Made by a program: the position numbers and the translations under genes. This document shows, piece by piece, positions 1-11,305 of a stretch of DNA of 64,000 bases. How positions within the stretch are numbered: the stretch's first letter is position 1; each line of letters begins with the position of its first letter. This DNA comes from Azolla caroliniana (taxonomy: Eukaryota > Polypodiophyta). Where the stretch lies: contig JBHGNT010000001.1 in assembly GCA_043228905.1 (NCBI GenBank), positions 6,758,001 to 6,822,000 of the forward strand, written 5' to 3'. The notes below the pieces were generated by a model, which worked only from the letters and a program-made list of their open reading frames with translations, did not search any database and was not told the origin of the DNA.

Positions 1-306
1 AATAATTTAGCATTTTATATAAATAGTCCAGGATAATTAAGTGACATGACATGAACATGCTCATAGTGCACTAATCTCGTAATATGAAAATCCTTAAAGA
101 CCTTCGATATTAGCCTTACTAAATGCTTCCTGTATTGAATTCGGTTTGGATCTAAAGATCAGATGCACGTAGAAATTGCGTGACAAGTTATTTCAGCTTT
201 TAATGAAATCCTTTAGAAATAAGATGAAAATTTTGTTCTGCATTACGTACATCGACATTATGTAGAAGAATAGAGATGAATCATTTATTAATTAAAGTTT
301 ACATAC
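1..306 (-). other. Intron of the GPCAT gene
   Basis: The GT donor at 306-305 opens an intron that extends past the left edge. The exon expected next (beginning DFCYYANT in the family) is not readable here in any frame, and no other feature is visible. Confidence 0.6.
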
Positions 307-1626
307 CAGTAGGTAATAGTGCCATTTCTTGGATCTGTAATAGATCCATCGCAAAGGAACCATGACTATGAAAAAAAGGCAATAGAGAGAGGGAATGTCT
401 TGAGGCCCTGTAGGTGGAGGCTGTGTTAGAATACTGAAATTTTCCAAGGAATAAATACATACTATAACAGACTAGATAATTGCTTACTAGATCCAAGCAG
501 GAAACAGAACATTCCAAAGCTCAACACTCCAAGAGAATACATCATCTAAAAATCATCAGGCAAAACTAGTGAGCTGACGAGAATAGTTTTTCAAGAAGTA
601 TAACTAAAAGACAATTACAATAAGCATACGTTTCAGTTTATTTTAGAGCTTTGAAAAGAAAATATCCAGAGCTTGACACTCTAAGATTATCTAAAACCAA
701 CAGGTGCATCATGAGCAAACGAATAATGTTCTTAAGAAATTGTGCAGAAATCCAGCCAAACTGGCAAGTTTATCTAGATAATAGATTAAAAAGCACTAAA
801 CTTTTAGACCATCTTAAACAATGCAGACAACACACAGAATACGAATACTAGAGAAATTCAGAGTATTTACCTTGTTAATGAATTGTTCATGTTCATCTGC
901 TTGCTTCACCATTCTAGCAGCATGCTTTTCAAGAACCTTCTTCGTCTCCAGCAGCACAACCTGTCAGAAACGTTTAATGAAAAGGTGTTTATTATAACGC
1001 AACAGGAGTGAAAGGTACTAGAGCAAATACATGTAGAGAAGTAACAAAGGATTTTGCAAGAAGCTAATGAGTGAAAAAAGAAAATTGCAAGAAGGCTAAT
1101 GCGTAAGAAATAGAAATGGAAAAGGAATGCTAATATAGAAGAAAGAAATTTGGAAGAAATCTAATAGATGAAGAAGAATAATGCAAAGAAGGTTAATACT
1201 GAAGAAATAAAATAGAAAGACTATAATACTGAAGAGAGGAATTTGCAAGGAAGATAAATTCAATGAAGAAAGGTATATTTCTTAAGAAAGATAATTTGCA
1301 AACAAACCAAGAATGGGAGAAAGAAATTGCAAGAAAGTCCACAACAGAAGAACGAGAAGAAAGTTAATGATATAGGAAAAGAAATTACAAGGAAGCTAAT
1401 AATAAAGAAAGAAAATTTGAACGAAATAATACAATTTGTTCTTCACAACTTTGGAGTTCAAAATGGATTTCACTTCATATTCCGGGCCTTCATCAAGCTA
1501 ATACGAAAGAAAATCTCAAGAAAGAATATTTGAAAGAAAGAGGATAGTATTGAAGAAAGTTGTTAGATATCTTACTTTTGGAGGGTGTCTCAGATGTATA
1601 TGTTCAGATCCATATCTTGGCGCCAT
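307..1626 (-). CDS. GPC1: Glycerophosphocholine acyltransferase (GPCAT1-like), 5' part, continues beyond the left edge
   Basis: Four coding exons can be spliced in frame: 1626-1576 (17 codons, ATG at 1626), 960-871 (30 codons), 545-488 (19 codons plus 1 nt) and 407-307 (2 nt plus 33 codons). All have AG acceptors and GT donors. The 100 residues match the N-terminus of plant GPCAT (DUF2838 family, as I remember Arabidopsis At5g35460): a basic amphipathic stretch ending [12 protein letters not shown], a hydrophobic segment [16 protein letters not shown], then RPQDIP, an [14 protein letters not shown] membrane segment and the hallmark [13 protein letters not shown]. The family is a multi-pass ER protein that transfers acyl groups from acyl-CoA to glycerophosphocholine, making lyso-PC for phosphatidylcholine remodelling. 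The catalytic part would lie to the left of the window; I see no next exon in 1-306. The first residues [17 protein letters not shown] are not conserved, so the exact start is slightly less certain. Intron 1 (961-1575) carries a degenerate repeat array. Confidence 0.85.
1030..1550. repeat. Degenerate ~40-bp array in GPCAT intron 1
   Basis: About a dozen diverged units around the core TTTGCAAGAAGGCTAAT, separated by GAAGAAAGAAA-like stretches, fill most of intron 1. Clear cores lie near 1048, 1085, 1190, 1240, 1300, 1330 and 1390. The units differ in length and sequence, so this is an old local minisatellite and not a coding repeat. The 68-residue reading frame across 1327-1533 is a by-product of its A-richness. 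Confidence 0.6.
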
Positions 1627-1960
1627 GCGTTAACAGATCTGATTTGAGAGTCCGAGAGAAGTAATTCTGATCCAGAAAAGAGAGCAATGGCGTGTTCTGT
1701 TGTTGACAGAAGAAGAAGAAGAAGAAGAAGAAGAAGAAGAAGAAGACGATCACAGGAATAAATCTGATCCAGGAAAGGGAACAATGGCGAGCTTTGTTGT
1801 TGACAGAAGAAGATTATCAGAGAGAAGTAAATCTAATTCAAGGAGAGGAAGCAATGGCGAGGTTTGTTACTGACAGGAGAAGAAGATGTAGATGGAGAGA
1901 AAGCAATGGCGAGCTTCGATGTTCAAGAAGAAGAAGAAGAAGAAGAAGAAGAAAAAGAAG
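1627..1960 (-). promoter_or_regulatory. Repetitive CT-rich 5' leader of GPCAT
   Basis: Read on the minus strand this is a pyrimidine-rich leader with (CTT)n runs (plus-strand GAA runs at 1709-1745 and 1926-1955). Four copies of a CTCGCCATTG-like motif occur (plus-strand CAATGGCG near 1686, 1783, 1854 and 1906). Units of roughly 50-100 bp also share CTGTCAACAACA. I see no upstream ATG on the sense strand. The transcription start is inferred, not seen. Confidence 0.5.
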
Positions 1961-2049
1961 TAGGTGACTTTTTCGAAGGCGAGAGAGAGAAAGAGCCGAA
2001 GAGAAATATGCGGGTCGGACAAAATATAGATTTGTCTTGCGACGTAGCG

Positions 2050-2280
2050 CTGACGTGGCCCCGTCGGAGCGGGGCCCTGCCAATGAATGCTTGCCACGTC
2101 AAGCTCATCGACCCCCCAATTTGTGGAGCACAGCGGGCCCCACCTGACGTGGCATTAAAATCGCCCCACCCAAACATGACTTTGGGGGTTGCCTTGCCAC
2201 GTCAGAAACGTATGAAAAATTTATTGATTCGGATGAGGCTGCTTGCATTTCCTTGGACCAATGAAATGTTGCCATGTCAG
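2050..2280 (-). promoter_or_regulatory. ER-stress-type promoter: perfect ERSE plus four TGACGTGGC boxes
   Basis: A perfect ERSE, CCAAT (2080-2084), nine bases, then CCACG (2094-2098), sits about 460 bp upstream of the GPCAT ATG. A second copy, CCAAT (2258-2262), nine bases, CCATG (2272-2276), has one mismatch. The octamer GACGTGGC or its complement occurs at 2052-2059, 2093-2100, 2146-2153 and 2196-2203, each with a flanking T or A that extends it to TGACGTGGC. In plants ERSE is bound by NF-Y with bZIP28/bZIP60 in the unfolded protein response; ACGTGGC cores also bind other bZIPs such as ABA factors. Assignment to GPCAT is by proximity. Confidence 0.6.
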
Positions 2281-3540
2281 CCACGGCACACGCATCGCCC
2301 CCCGGGAGCCTTCCACATCACCCGCAAATCTCATGAAATGATGTGCGAGATTAGCTTTTTGCCAAAGCACGCATGCACTTCAAATAGGCCAATGCACTCG
2401 TTTGCACATGAGCAAGCTTTTTCGGATGCCTAGGTTTAGGCCATGCTTCACGCCAGCACATGGATGGCCTTTTCCATGGGGCGGAAACCAAAAGCCAAAG
2501 TGTCTCTCAAGAATGAAGGAAAATAAGAGTGGGAAAGGGTATTAAGTTGGGAAACAGGAGGAATGGATTCATGATGGGACAATGGATAGTATAAGACAAA
2601 ACACTCTTTCAAGAGGTTATCCCAGAGAAAGAGTACAGCCCACTTTGCACCTTTTCTTTAAGACATGGCCGCCTCCAAATCCTTGGATGTCGCCTCAGAA
2701 ACTATTTACATATATAGTTGGTACCCATCCTTTTTATGTTGTCAAGCTTCTAATGCATTCCCATCCTTGAGGTTTCCTTCCGACAATTTCTCATTTGCTC
2801 ACACCTATTTAGCTTCAAGTTTAAAATATATAAGTGTGGTTTCCGCTTTTTTTGCGCTTTATGTAACTTGTTTTTGTGCAACAATGCTTAAATTCGAAAT
2901 ACATTGCTCATGTTTTTTGTGACGGTTGCAAAAATGTGAGGTTAGTATAAAATTCCCAATGTTATGTAAACACTATAATTAGTAGTTCGGTCTATAAATT
3001 TGATGGCAATACCATAGAAAATATTTAAGACTTGGATTCAAAGTAGAAAAGTCAGCATTGAGAATGTTTGGTGGAATCCAAATCTATCTATTGGCTTCAA
3101 TTTTAAGGCATACTTGCTAGTGCCAAATTTAAGACATTTTTTGCTATTGGTTGGGCCTGATTTTCTGGATATAACTTGTTTGACATTGTTTACTAATAAT
3201 TTTGTAAACTTGTGCCAAATTTATTTATGACTTGTAGTTTGTGTGCCACATAAGCATGGACTCATAGAAACCAATCCTTATATTGAATCATGATGGCCTA
3301 TGGGACAAAAAGTTGTAAACCTAAGGTTTTGTTTAAGTTAGCTCAATAAAGTAAATTCCAAAGTTATGTAGAATATTTCACATGTTGTAAATGAGAAATA
3401 CTCCAAATGGCATCAATGGTGTCTCCTAAGTTTTTTTTTTTTTCCAATAACAAAACTCCTTCCATTAGTTATAAATTTTTTACTGTTGAGAATTTTATAT
3501 ACAAATCTCAGAAGGGACTCAATAGTTCCATCTTATGTTT
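2281..3540. other. Intergenic, no gene seen
   Basis: The first part is the distal upstream region of GPCAT; the rest is AT-rich DNA without a convincing reading frame. A T13 run at 3431-3443 and a T-run near 3539 lie next to the 3' end of the minus-strand LINE and may be remains of its poly(A) tail. Confidence 0.5.
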
Positions 3541-3718
3541 TTTTTCCCAAAAAAACACTACTTCGCATTAGTTAGCAAACAAATCACATCATAGATCACC
3601 AAAAATTCCTCTCATCAACCCTCACTCTGGCCTTCCCACCAAAGTGGACATAGTCCCCACCTCATTTTAACTCCTATAACCTAGTAATTTGTACCATATC
3701 TATACATATTTACAACAC

Positions 3719-6700
3719 CTAGTCACTGATGGAAACCATTGGGGGAAACAACCATCGGGGTGCTTGGTAGTTCCATTGAGGCCCTGATGATGATCTACCC
3801 ACCATAGGAGAACTACCCCATTTCAGCAAGAACTTTGATCGAGTTCTTTCAGTTGCATCGGATTCCCCCTTAATCGAGTCGTATCGTACCCGCAGGCAAG
3901 ATACCAACTCAAACCAGATATTTAATAACACCTCACCACTAGGGATCTTTTGTTGTTGAAAAACAAACTTACAACGCCTGGTCCAAATGTGCCAGACCAA
4001 TAAACAAGCCACCATCATCCATATCTCTTCAAAAAATTCTGAGTTAGTGCCAGGTCGAACTCCAACCCGTTGAAACACCTTGCCACCTTGCACTATAAAT
4101 CCATGATCGTGGGGGTTTAACTGTTTAGCCCAACCTTCCCCTGTTACAACTTCAGCCCCTGTATGGACCCCCATACAACTCTCCCATTCATGCCACATGC
4201 TGCCACTATCCTAAGACTTCTACCCCAAATGTTAATAGCCTCTTTGCAATTCCAAAAACAATGAGGAATTGATTCCAAAGGGTGTCCACAAATCTTGCAA
4301 CCAACCTAACCACCACGACACCTAAGCCACTCCCCCACCGATACCGCTTTGTGACTAAGAAGCCACAACCAAAGCTTTATTTTTTCTAGCATATCGAACG
4401 CCCATAGCCTCCTCCAAAACGACTTCAACAAGTCATCATAAATGCCTTTATCCTTCCAACTATTGCGAGTTAGAGCAGCACCCATCGATTTGGAGCCAAT
4501 GATTTGCCTTCCTAGATTAGTAGTGTACTCGAAAAACCATTCCAGTTTGTCCGTTCCTGGTTTTTGCCACCACACCTCTAGTGGATCCCAATCCAAATCA
4601 CATATGGACTTGTTGTCAACTATCCAAAGCTTACAATAAGGTTCCAGCTTCCCTGGGTCCGGGTTTACTTGCCACTTCTTACCTTCCAACACTACCACTT
4701 GCACTGCCAACCACTGGCCATTGTCTACCACAGCGCTTAGGTTGCCCCACAAACGATACTCATTAGATGGGCACCTGCCTCGGATAATTTGTGCATCGCC
4801 CTCACCTACAAACCACCCAAACCAGACCCCCTCTTCTCCATTCAACCTAGCTAGACCATCAATAGCCTTATCTATCAAACAGGTCACCTTTTCCAGCCTG
4901 CTAGTAAACCTAGGACTACCAACCAGACCTCCCTTCTTTTCCTTTTGAAATCCTCACAGTCTCTTACTGAAGTAACATTGTACCCTACCATTTGCCCCCA
5001 TGGCAAGTATTTTTTCTGGCCAAGCATCATACTGTCATCATTTCTAATCCTGGGGTTCCAATACAATGGTTGACGGAGTTGTTCCTCCATCGTTTTTGGT
5101 TGCATTAAGACCAACCCCTCTCTTAAACTTGACCAGGCCCTCTTATGGTGCGGGCCACCCTATCCTCCATGCTAGTAGGTTCTTTTAACTTTAGGCCTGG
5201 CTTGAACAACCACCACTTCTTTGCCTTCCAAGGGCCGCCATTCCTCGGACACTAGAGTTCAGTTCTGTCTCTAAGAAGCTATTTCCACAATTCTAGTCCA
5301 AGTTGGAGACTTCACACCAGGAGCTTACCGAGTAAAGCCTTTGGTGAACCGAATCCACCATCCCTAGTCCACCTTGATTTTTTGCCTTGATCAAACAACT
5401 CCATGCCACTTTAGCTGACGCTGTCTCATGGTCTCTACCCAACCAAAGGAACCCTCTCACCATTGTCGTAATATTTTTGATGCAATCTTTATCTAACATC
5501 CAACATGCCAACGAGTGCCACATGGTGGCCAACAAAATGTGGTTTACCACAACCACTCTACCTGCAAGGGAAAGCTTTATTGATGCCCATAACCAAAGCT
5601 TTTTTCTGATTTTGTCTTTCACTTGCTCAAGCTGCTGATTTTTCTAAATCTCTACTCCCACCAAAAAGCCCAAATATTTAACAATCCTTCCATTAGGGAC
5701 CCATTGAAAATCAACATTAGGTTGCCACAGCGGCCATGAGTTTGGACTTACCCAAAACCCTCTACTTTTGTTCCAATTAATTTTCCCACCTGATGCTTTA
5801 CAAAACAACTCAATCTGTTTTTCAGCCTGTTGTAAATTAACATCATTGCCTTGTAGATAGAGCATAGTGTCATCTGCATACATGGAGTCCAACAAGTCCT
5901 TGCAAGCATGTGGGACAACCAATCCCCGAATTCCTGCATCCGGTCTATTTAAAAAGAAAGAGAATGCCTCTGAAATAAATAAATAAAGATAGGGGGCCAA
6001 CGGGCACCCCTACCTGATAGACTTGCATAATGGAATTGATGGGCTCCGTTGCCCTAATACCAACACCCTACTCCAACTTCCTTTGTAAAGGGCCAACACA
6101 GTTGATATCCATTTTGAGGGTAGTTCCAGCCGCTCCATGACTTTGTCTAAAAAAGGCCACTATACTCTGTCATATGCCTTCTCGAAGTCAAGCATGAGAC
6201 ATGCAATATGTTGATTGGTTTTCTTTGCCAGGGCAATCACCTCCCAAAAGGTCAATACATTATCAATTATACATCTATTTTCCATGAATCTTGTTCGTCC
6301 AACATTAATTAGCGCATGCAGGTGGGGTTTGACCCTCTTTGCTAGAATATTAGCAAAAATCTTATAGATTGTGTTGAGCAACGTAATCGGTCTCCATTGC
6401 CTCACATCCGTTACTATACCCTTTACCTTAGGAATTAGAAATATTAGTCCCTCTTTAAAATGCTCAGGAAGGTACCCATCATCCCATGCCTCATTTAGTC
6501 CAGCAACTAGGTCAACCTTAATTACTTCCCAAAAATTTTCAAAAAAATCTTTTGATAATCCATCGACGCTTGGGCAAGACGTATTACATATACTTGCTAG
6601 ATCGTCTGACACCTCTTCCAAGAGTGGCCTTGACAACTTAACTTGTGCAACCTCTGAAATTCTTGGTTGCATTCCCTCCGGTACAAATTTTGCCAGTGAA

Positions 6701-6828
6701 GGTTGGTCTAGGAGACTATAACTATTTGAGAGTTGCCCACTATAGTGAGATGTGATTGATCTTATGTTATTTTTATCACACATGTATGTTTTTATATTTA
6801 AATATTGCCTTTGAGGCATTGTTGCCAT
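3719..6828 (-). pseudogene. Degenerate L1-type LINE: reverse transcriptase plus C-terminal zf-RVT domain
   Basis: Broken minus-strand frames at 6828-6160, 6000-5644, 5622-5293, 5114-4884, 4887-4306 and 4198-3719 follow the order of a plant LINE ORF2. The RT block shows LIPKVKG, WRPITLLNTIYKI, DFEKAYDRV, then a stop just before WPFLDKV, a CPLAPYLYLF block and the catalytic YADDTMLYLQG. A zf-RVT finger (C-x2-C-x8-H-x4-C) lies across 4270-4320 and is followed by an LLVWHIWTRR block. The upstream apurinic endonuclease and ORF1 are missing, so the copy is 5'-truncated near 6800. Several stops and frameshifts show it is dead. Confidence 0.85.
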
Positions 6829-7239
6829 TTATACTCATTGCCAAGGTGAAAATGTGTTGGCCTCAACATTTTAAAGCCATTTCCAATTAGCGCACATGTA
6901 AAACTATCACATTTTTATAACAAGAAGTTCCAAGCCATGTCACATTGTTTTATTTAAAAGAGAGGGGTTCGAGGCCATGAATACGAGTCCAAAATTGAAT
7001 CATAACTTTTATCCAACAAAGCAATTTTAGTTTTACAACATCAAAGCATTTAGTTATTTGTTGCACAGGACACAATTCACATACATACTTAAAAGGCGTT
7101 GTCTACTCTACATAGAAAGGTTAAATGCTTGAACTATCAAGAATACCAAAGAATGTTAATGCATAATAATATAATGGGCGCAAAGATAATGTATTTTGCA
7201 ATAAAATTCACCTTTCTAATATTCAAATGCAATTTGGAC

Positions 7240-8260
7240 TTTCTACAAATAAGTTGATAGGTTTATTTACTCCATTGGATGTTTTGATTGGAGTAAAGGC
7301 TTGTATTGGGGAATGCTTTTATGATATTTGATGTACATAATGATGGTAGGGTAACTTTCATACATACAAAAACAAATTTGTTTAGTTTTTGTTTGCATAA
7401 AGAAGCGAGGGTGAAAGCAAATGATGGACCAAATTGGGACTTAGATACGGATCCACAAAAGATGAATATTTTTTGGAGTTGGATTATGGAAATGAGAAAA
7501 ATATCTCAATTAACTTGGGATCTTGGATAATCGTATTAAAAAGTGTCGGTTCATGCTCATATAAAACAAGTGCCTTTTTTTCAGTATTCTATGAAGATTG
7601 ATGAGAAAATATTAGGTGATAGATCATGGAAGGAAACGGCCACACATGTTTTTTGGAGACGGAATAGACTTTCTCCACAACAACTCAAGCAATTTTAACA
7701 ATGGTTGTGCAATATAAAAATGAGTAGGAAAATTGTTTGCTTTCGATGGTTCTTGGTTCATATAGCTACACCAATTCATATTTAGCAAAAAGGGGTGATG
7801 CAACCAATGTGTGCCCTTTATGTACAAATTTAGTGGAGACTATTGATATTGTCTGTGGAGCTGTGACTTTGCTATGGAAATATGGAAAGGAATCGTAACA
7901 TTGTTGATACCAATATATCCTCAAGTGATGTATACATGGGGGTCGGTATTAAGGGCGGTGGTACAAGATAAATCAATGGATATGAAAAAGAGGATATTGC
8001 AAATGCACTTACTATGAAACATGGTCTGATGAAAAAAACAATTATATATGTGAATCCACAAATAGAAATTGATAAATTTGAAATATGGCAATTGGTAAGT
8101 AGTATCATAATTTGATATATTTGGAAGGCTAGATATTTGAAGATATTCTAAAATGTGATTGAAATACCTTGCAAGATACTTCTTGGGATTTGAACCAAGG
8201 TTGTGCATAATCTCGAAGGTTCTTTGGATAACATAAAACTTAAAAGGTCATACACAACGC
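7240..8260 (+). pseudogene. Decayed LINE 3' fragment with zf-RVT remains
   Basis: Plus-strand pieces in shifting frames read SWKETATHVFWRRNRLSPQQ, then IVCFRWFLVHIATPIHI, then a finger C-P-L-C followed by LVETID and, after a 1-nt shift, LWSCDFAMEI. It ends with SIIIWYIWKARY, which parallels the LLVWHIWTRR block of the neighbouring LINE. It is in opposite orientation to that LINE and too diverged to be its direct duplicate. Many stops are present. Confidence 0.5.
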
Positions 8261-8279
8261 CAACGATTAGAGTTTCATG

Positions 8280-8450
8280 CCATAGGGGACAATAGGAATC
8301 GGCAACGGTTCGGTTTAGGTTTAACTAGTTTGGCCTTATCCAAGCCAAACCAGTTAAGCCTAAACCATTTTGGGGTTCTCAAACCTGAACCAAACCAAAC
8401 CAAACCAATCCCTAAATTGGTTTAGGCTAAAACCGGTTTGGCCTAATTAA
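8280..8450. repeat. AAACC/GGTTT-rich inverted motif cluster
   Basis: Short words such as GGTTTAGGCTAAAACCGGTTTGG and their complements (AAGCCTAAACC, CAAACCAAACC) alternate on both strands, so the stretch can fold back on itself. It borders the 126-bp tandem repeats and may be part of the same element. Confidence 0.4.
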
Positions 8451-8829
8451 GAACTGGTTTGGGACAAAAAAGCTTCAGAGGTGTGAAGAAACCCAAAAAC
8501 ACCAATACCACTTCTACTCTTCTTCTCCTCCTCATAACTCCTACCCCCTTGGCATGTCCCCCATTCCCATCCTTAGGAACCGGTTTGGGACGAAAAAGCT
8601 TTAGAGGTGTGAAGAAACCCAAAAAACACCATTAACACTTCTACTCTTCTTCTTCTCCTCGTAACACCCACCCCCTTGGCATATCCCCCATTCCCATCCT
8701 TAGGAACCGGTTTGGGACGAAAAAGCTTTAGAGGTGTGAAGAAACCCAAAAAACATCACCAACACTTCTACTCTTCTTCTTCTCCTCGTAACTCCCATCC
8801 CCTTGGCATATCTCCCATCCCCATCCTTC
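8451..8829. repeat. Three tandem copies of a ~126-bp unit
   Basis: Units begin at 8451, 8577 and 8704. Each starts GAAC(T/C)GGTTTGGGAC, continues AAAAAGCTT(C/T)AGAGGTG and a run of CTTCT, and ends CCCATTCCCATCCTTAGGAA or a close variant. Copies 2 and 3 are closest to each other. No protein reading is convincing. Confidence 0.8.
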
Positions 8830-9299
8830 TCCAAATTTGACATGCGCCCCCACCCCCATCCTCCTCATCTTCCTTTGTAGCTTGCTACCGGCCGACCCTT
8901 TCCGGATCTCAATATGTCCATTCTCGATTGCTATTGCCCATCCCTCGACCACCTTCCAGTCGAGCTCGCCGCGTCCTAGGTCCTAGGTCAAACTGGAGAG
9001 AGAATTTGGAACTAAAATTTCACCTATATGTATAGAAAGAATGTATATAATAGCAAGGAAGAGGTACACTATGCAAGCTCCCTCTTCATCTTTGTCCCTC
9101 CCTCTCTCGTCACTCAACAGTCTATAGCCTATGGCTTCCTATCAGTCTCTCTCTCAACTTCCTAATTCTAACTTCTAACTTCTCACTGTCTAATTTCTAA
9201 CTTTGATTTGATGATTTAAAGAAAAAGGTTAAAAACTCGTCACATCGACTTGTGAGGATGGCATGGGAAGCAAGTCAAAAGATTCAATATAGATGAAAG

Positions 9300-9610
9300 T
9301 AATTTTTGAGTTCTAGATGTATCGAAGACATTTGATGCGATGGCTTGAAAAGTCGGATGCACCGCATTTGCATCACGATGATCTATAGATTCCTTTGTGA
9401 ATGAGGCTTTTTTTGCGATGCCAATATATCATCACAACTTGGGAAATACGGGGAAGATCATATGTTTCACCAAACTACAAAACCATCTCTTTTAGGAACG
9501 AGGAAACTGCACTCATCGATACATGCTAGATCCCCCATTCCTTGGTCTCCGATTCACATCATAGCTTCAATACGACTCAACTCACATTCTCTCTATGTAA
9601 GAAGGGTTGT
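9300..9610. repeat. Dispersed repeat, copy 1 (partner at 51853-52145)
   Basis: The stretch shares a series of words with 51853-52145 in the same order and orientation, including ACATGCTAGATCCC, TCATCATAG/TCATTTCTA and ACTCACATTCTCT. Both look like remains of one transposable element. I cannot name the family. Confidence 0.45.
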
Positions 9611-9663
9611 TGGGCCAAAGGGGAGAAGATTTTTTCATGTAAAGAATCGGGTATGATTCTTGT

Positions 9664-9860
9664 GTAGCGGAAGATATGTGTGTTATGCGTATGTGTGAGA
9701 GGAAAGAGAGAAGAGAAGAGAAACACAAGATAGATTAGATAGAATGGGAACACAATGAAGTACTCAAGAAGAAGATGTATATTCACAAGTAAAGTAAGAG
9801 ATACAAAAATGTAGCATTACAAGGAGTCACAATCGACTTGGTATGAGGTATAAGGAGGGT
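9664..9860. repeat. Dispersed repeat with a GTAGCGGAAGAT start (partner at 30424)
   Basis: The first 60 bases, GTAGCGGAAGATATGTG followed by GCGTATGTGTGAGAGGAA and an AGAG-rich tract, recur at 30424-30490. Beyond this the two copies are only loosely similar. Confidence 0.45.
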
Positions 9861-9958
9861 GCTTTATATATAGTCACCCTCTCTATTCATTAACTAACTA
9901 CAACAACCACTCCCTCTTGGGGAACGTGAAGACTCATTATCATGGGGAATATGTAACT

Positions 9959-10005
9959 CATTAGTTATGTGTCATAGAAAATGATTCTATGACACATAGT
10001 TAATG
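9959..10005. repeat. Short hairpin: 21-bp arms, 5-bp loop
   Basis: The left arm (9959-9979) and right arm (9985-10005) are inverse copies with two mismatches around the core TATGTGTCATAGAA, with the loop AATGA between them. No T-run follows, so it is not an obvious terminator. It may be the tip of a degraded foldback element. Confidence 0.6.
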
Positions 10006-10512
10006 TGTAGAGAGTAGTGGGTTGACTCTTGACCTTTGAGTAATCATAGATTCTCAAAAGGTGTGTTCACACATTGCACCATGTTGAGCTTGATTCTTAA
10101 CATTTCACAATGCATATTTTATCACAAACAAGCATGAGAGTCAAAGTATCATACTTTGACGTAATGCATTACATTCTACCACATTTGAGTTTGCTTTCCA
10201 CACATCATCGATCTGGTTGATTGCCTACACACATACTTCTCACAATCACCATGTGTTCATCAATAAAATTCTTGAATATGGAGAGGCATTACTCAAATCC
10301 ACACATATTATGTAAAAACGTTTTAGATTTGGTTCCATAGGTCATATTTGACCTTTCAGGACAAAAAAAAATCTCCCTTTCTGTCACACACATTTGGATA
10401 GCATGAATCCACCCATACTTGTAAAGTTGTAACCATGATTTGTCTTATATTACAACTTTAGTCCCTAATAGATGTTTTTATTTTTGTTTCTCTTCCTTGT
10501 CTACTTGTTGGC

Positions 10513-10722
10513 TGTTACGGGCATGACCATTTAATATCCCGTGGTGAGAATTTACCGTAGTATTCTATACACGTGGATAAGTGTGAGGGTTAAACGAGAG
10601 TGTAAAGAAGGGGAGGATTACTTTTAATCCTCGGGATTGAGACAATCCTCACACTTATCCACGTGTATAGAATACTACGGTAAATTCTCACCACGGGATA
10701 TTAAATGGTCATGCCCGTAACA
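10513..10722. mobile_element. 210-bp palindromic LTR-derived element with 5-bp target duplication
   Basis: The element starts TGTTACGGGC and ends GCCCGTAACA. Its outer 76 bp (10513-10588 and 10647-10722) are perfect inverted copies. The direct repeat TTGGC flanks it at 10508-10512 and 10723-10727. The left part and centre, up to about 10645, are homologous to the first ~133 bp of the solo LTR at 31309. So the element is one LTR 5' end joined to an inverted copy of the same end. It encodes nothing. The 5-bp duplication is the length made by LTR-element integrases, which suggests insertion as a linear DNA carrying two identical LTR termini; that mechanism is inference. Confidence 0.85.
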
Positions 10723-11305
10723 TTGGCCATGCGCTTGTATTTGCTGAATTCAGTGAAGGTTTAGACATGGCATTATTCCTAGCTCTTATTGCAATCGTGG
10801 TCATAGTAATTTGCTTTTTTGCACCCATTCATGTGTCTCTTTCTCCATTCGGATAATGTGCGCAAACGTATGAATCTTTTTTACCTCAATGTGGGTATTC
10901 ACATAAGTTGCCAAGTGAGGCGGTGAAGACAATGTCCAACAATGTTTTGTTATCACTTGGGGGTGGATCATTGTTGTCAGACTCTAACACATGCATGGTC
11001 ATGGTTGGTTTAGAGGATTTGTTATTTGTTGACCAATGTTTGGTCTTCAAACAAAACTCTTAGAGTGGGTGTGACCTCAAGCCATCCACTTCATTCGGTG
11101 ATCACCCTCAAGACATGCCAAATAGTACACCTCTTAGTTCAAACGTCTCTTTCTTGACCCCTCGATGTCACAGTTACATTAGTTACCGTGGTAAGTCTCA
11201 GTCCATCAAATGTAACATTGCAATGTAGACAAGGTCCAAGTATAACTCCTAAAATATCTCCTTGTCACACATGGATCAAAGTACAGTGGTTTGTGACCAA
11301 AGACC

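Noticed and set aside
1864-2433. 189-codon plus-strand frame across the GPCAT promoter
   Set aside because: It runs antisense over the repetitive leader and the GC-rich promoter, begins with a Glu run from a GAA microsatellite, and has no domain-like content.
8165-8215. tRNA gene suggested by GGTTCAAATCCC on the minus strand
   Set aside because: No A box, anticodon arm or acceptor stem can be placed around it, and it lies in the decayed LINE fragment.
8451-8829. CRISPR-like array
   Set aside because: The three units are long, directly abutting tandem repeats without unique spacers, in a plant nuclear context.
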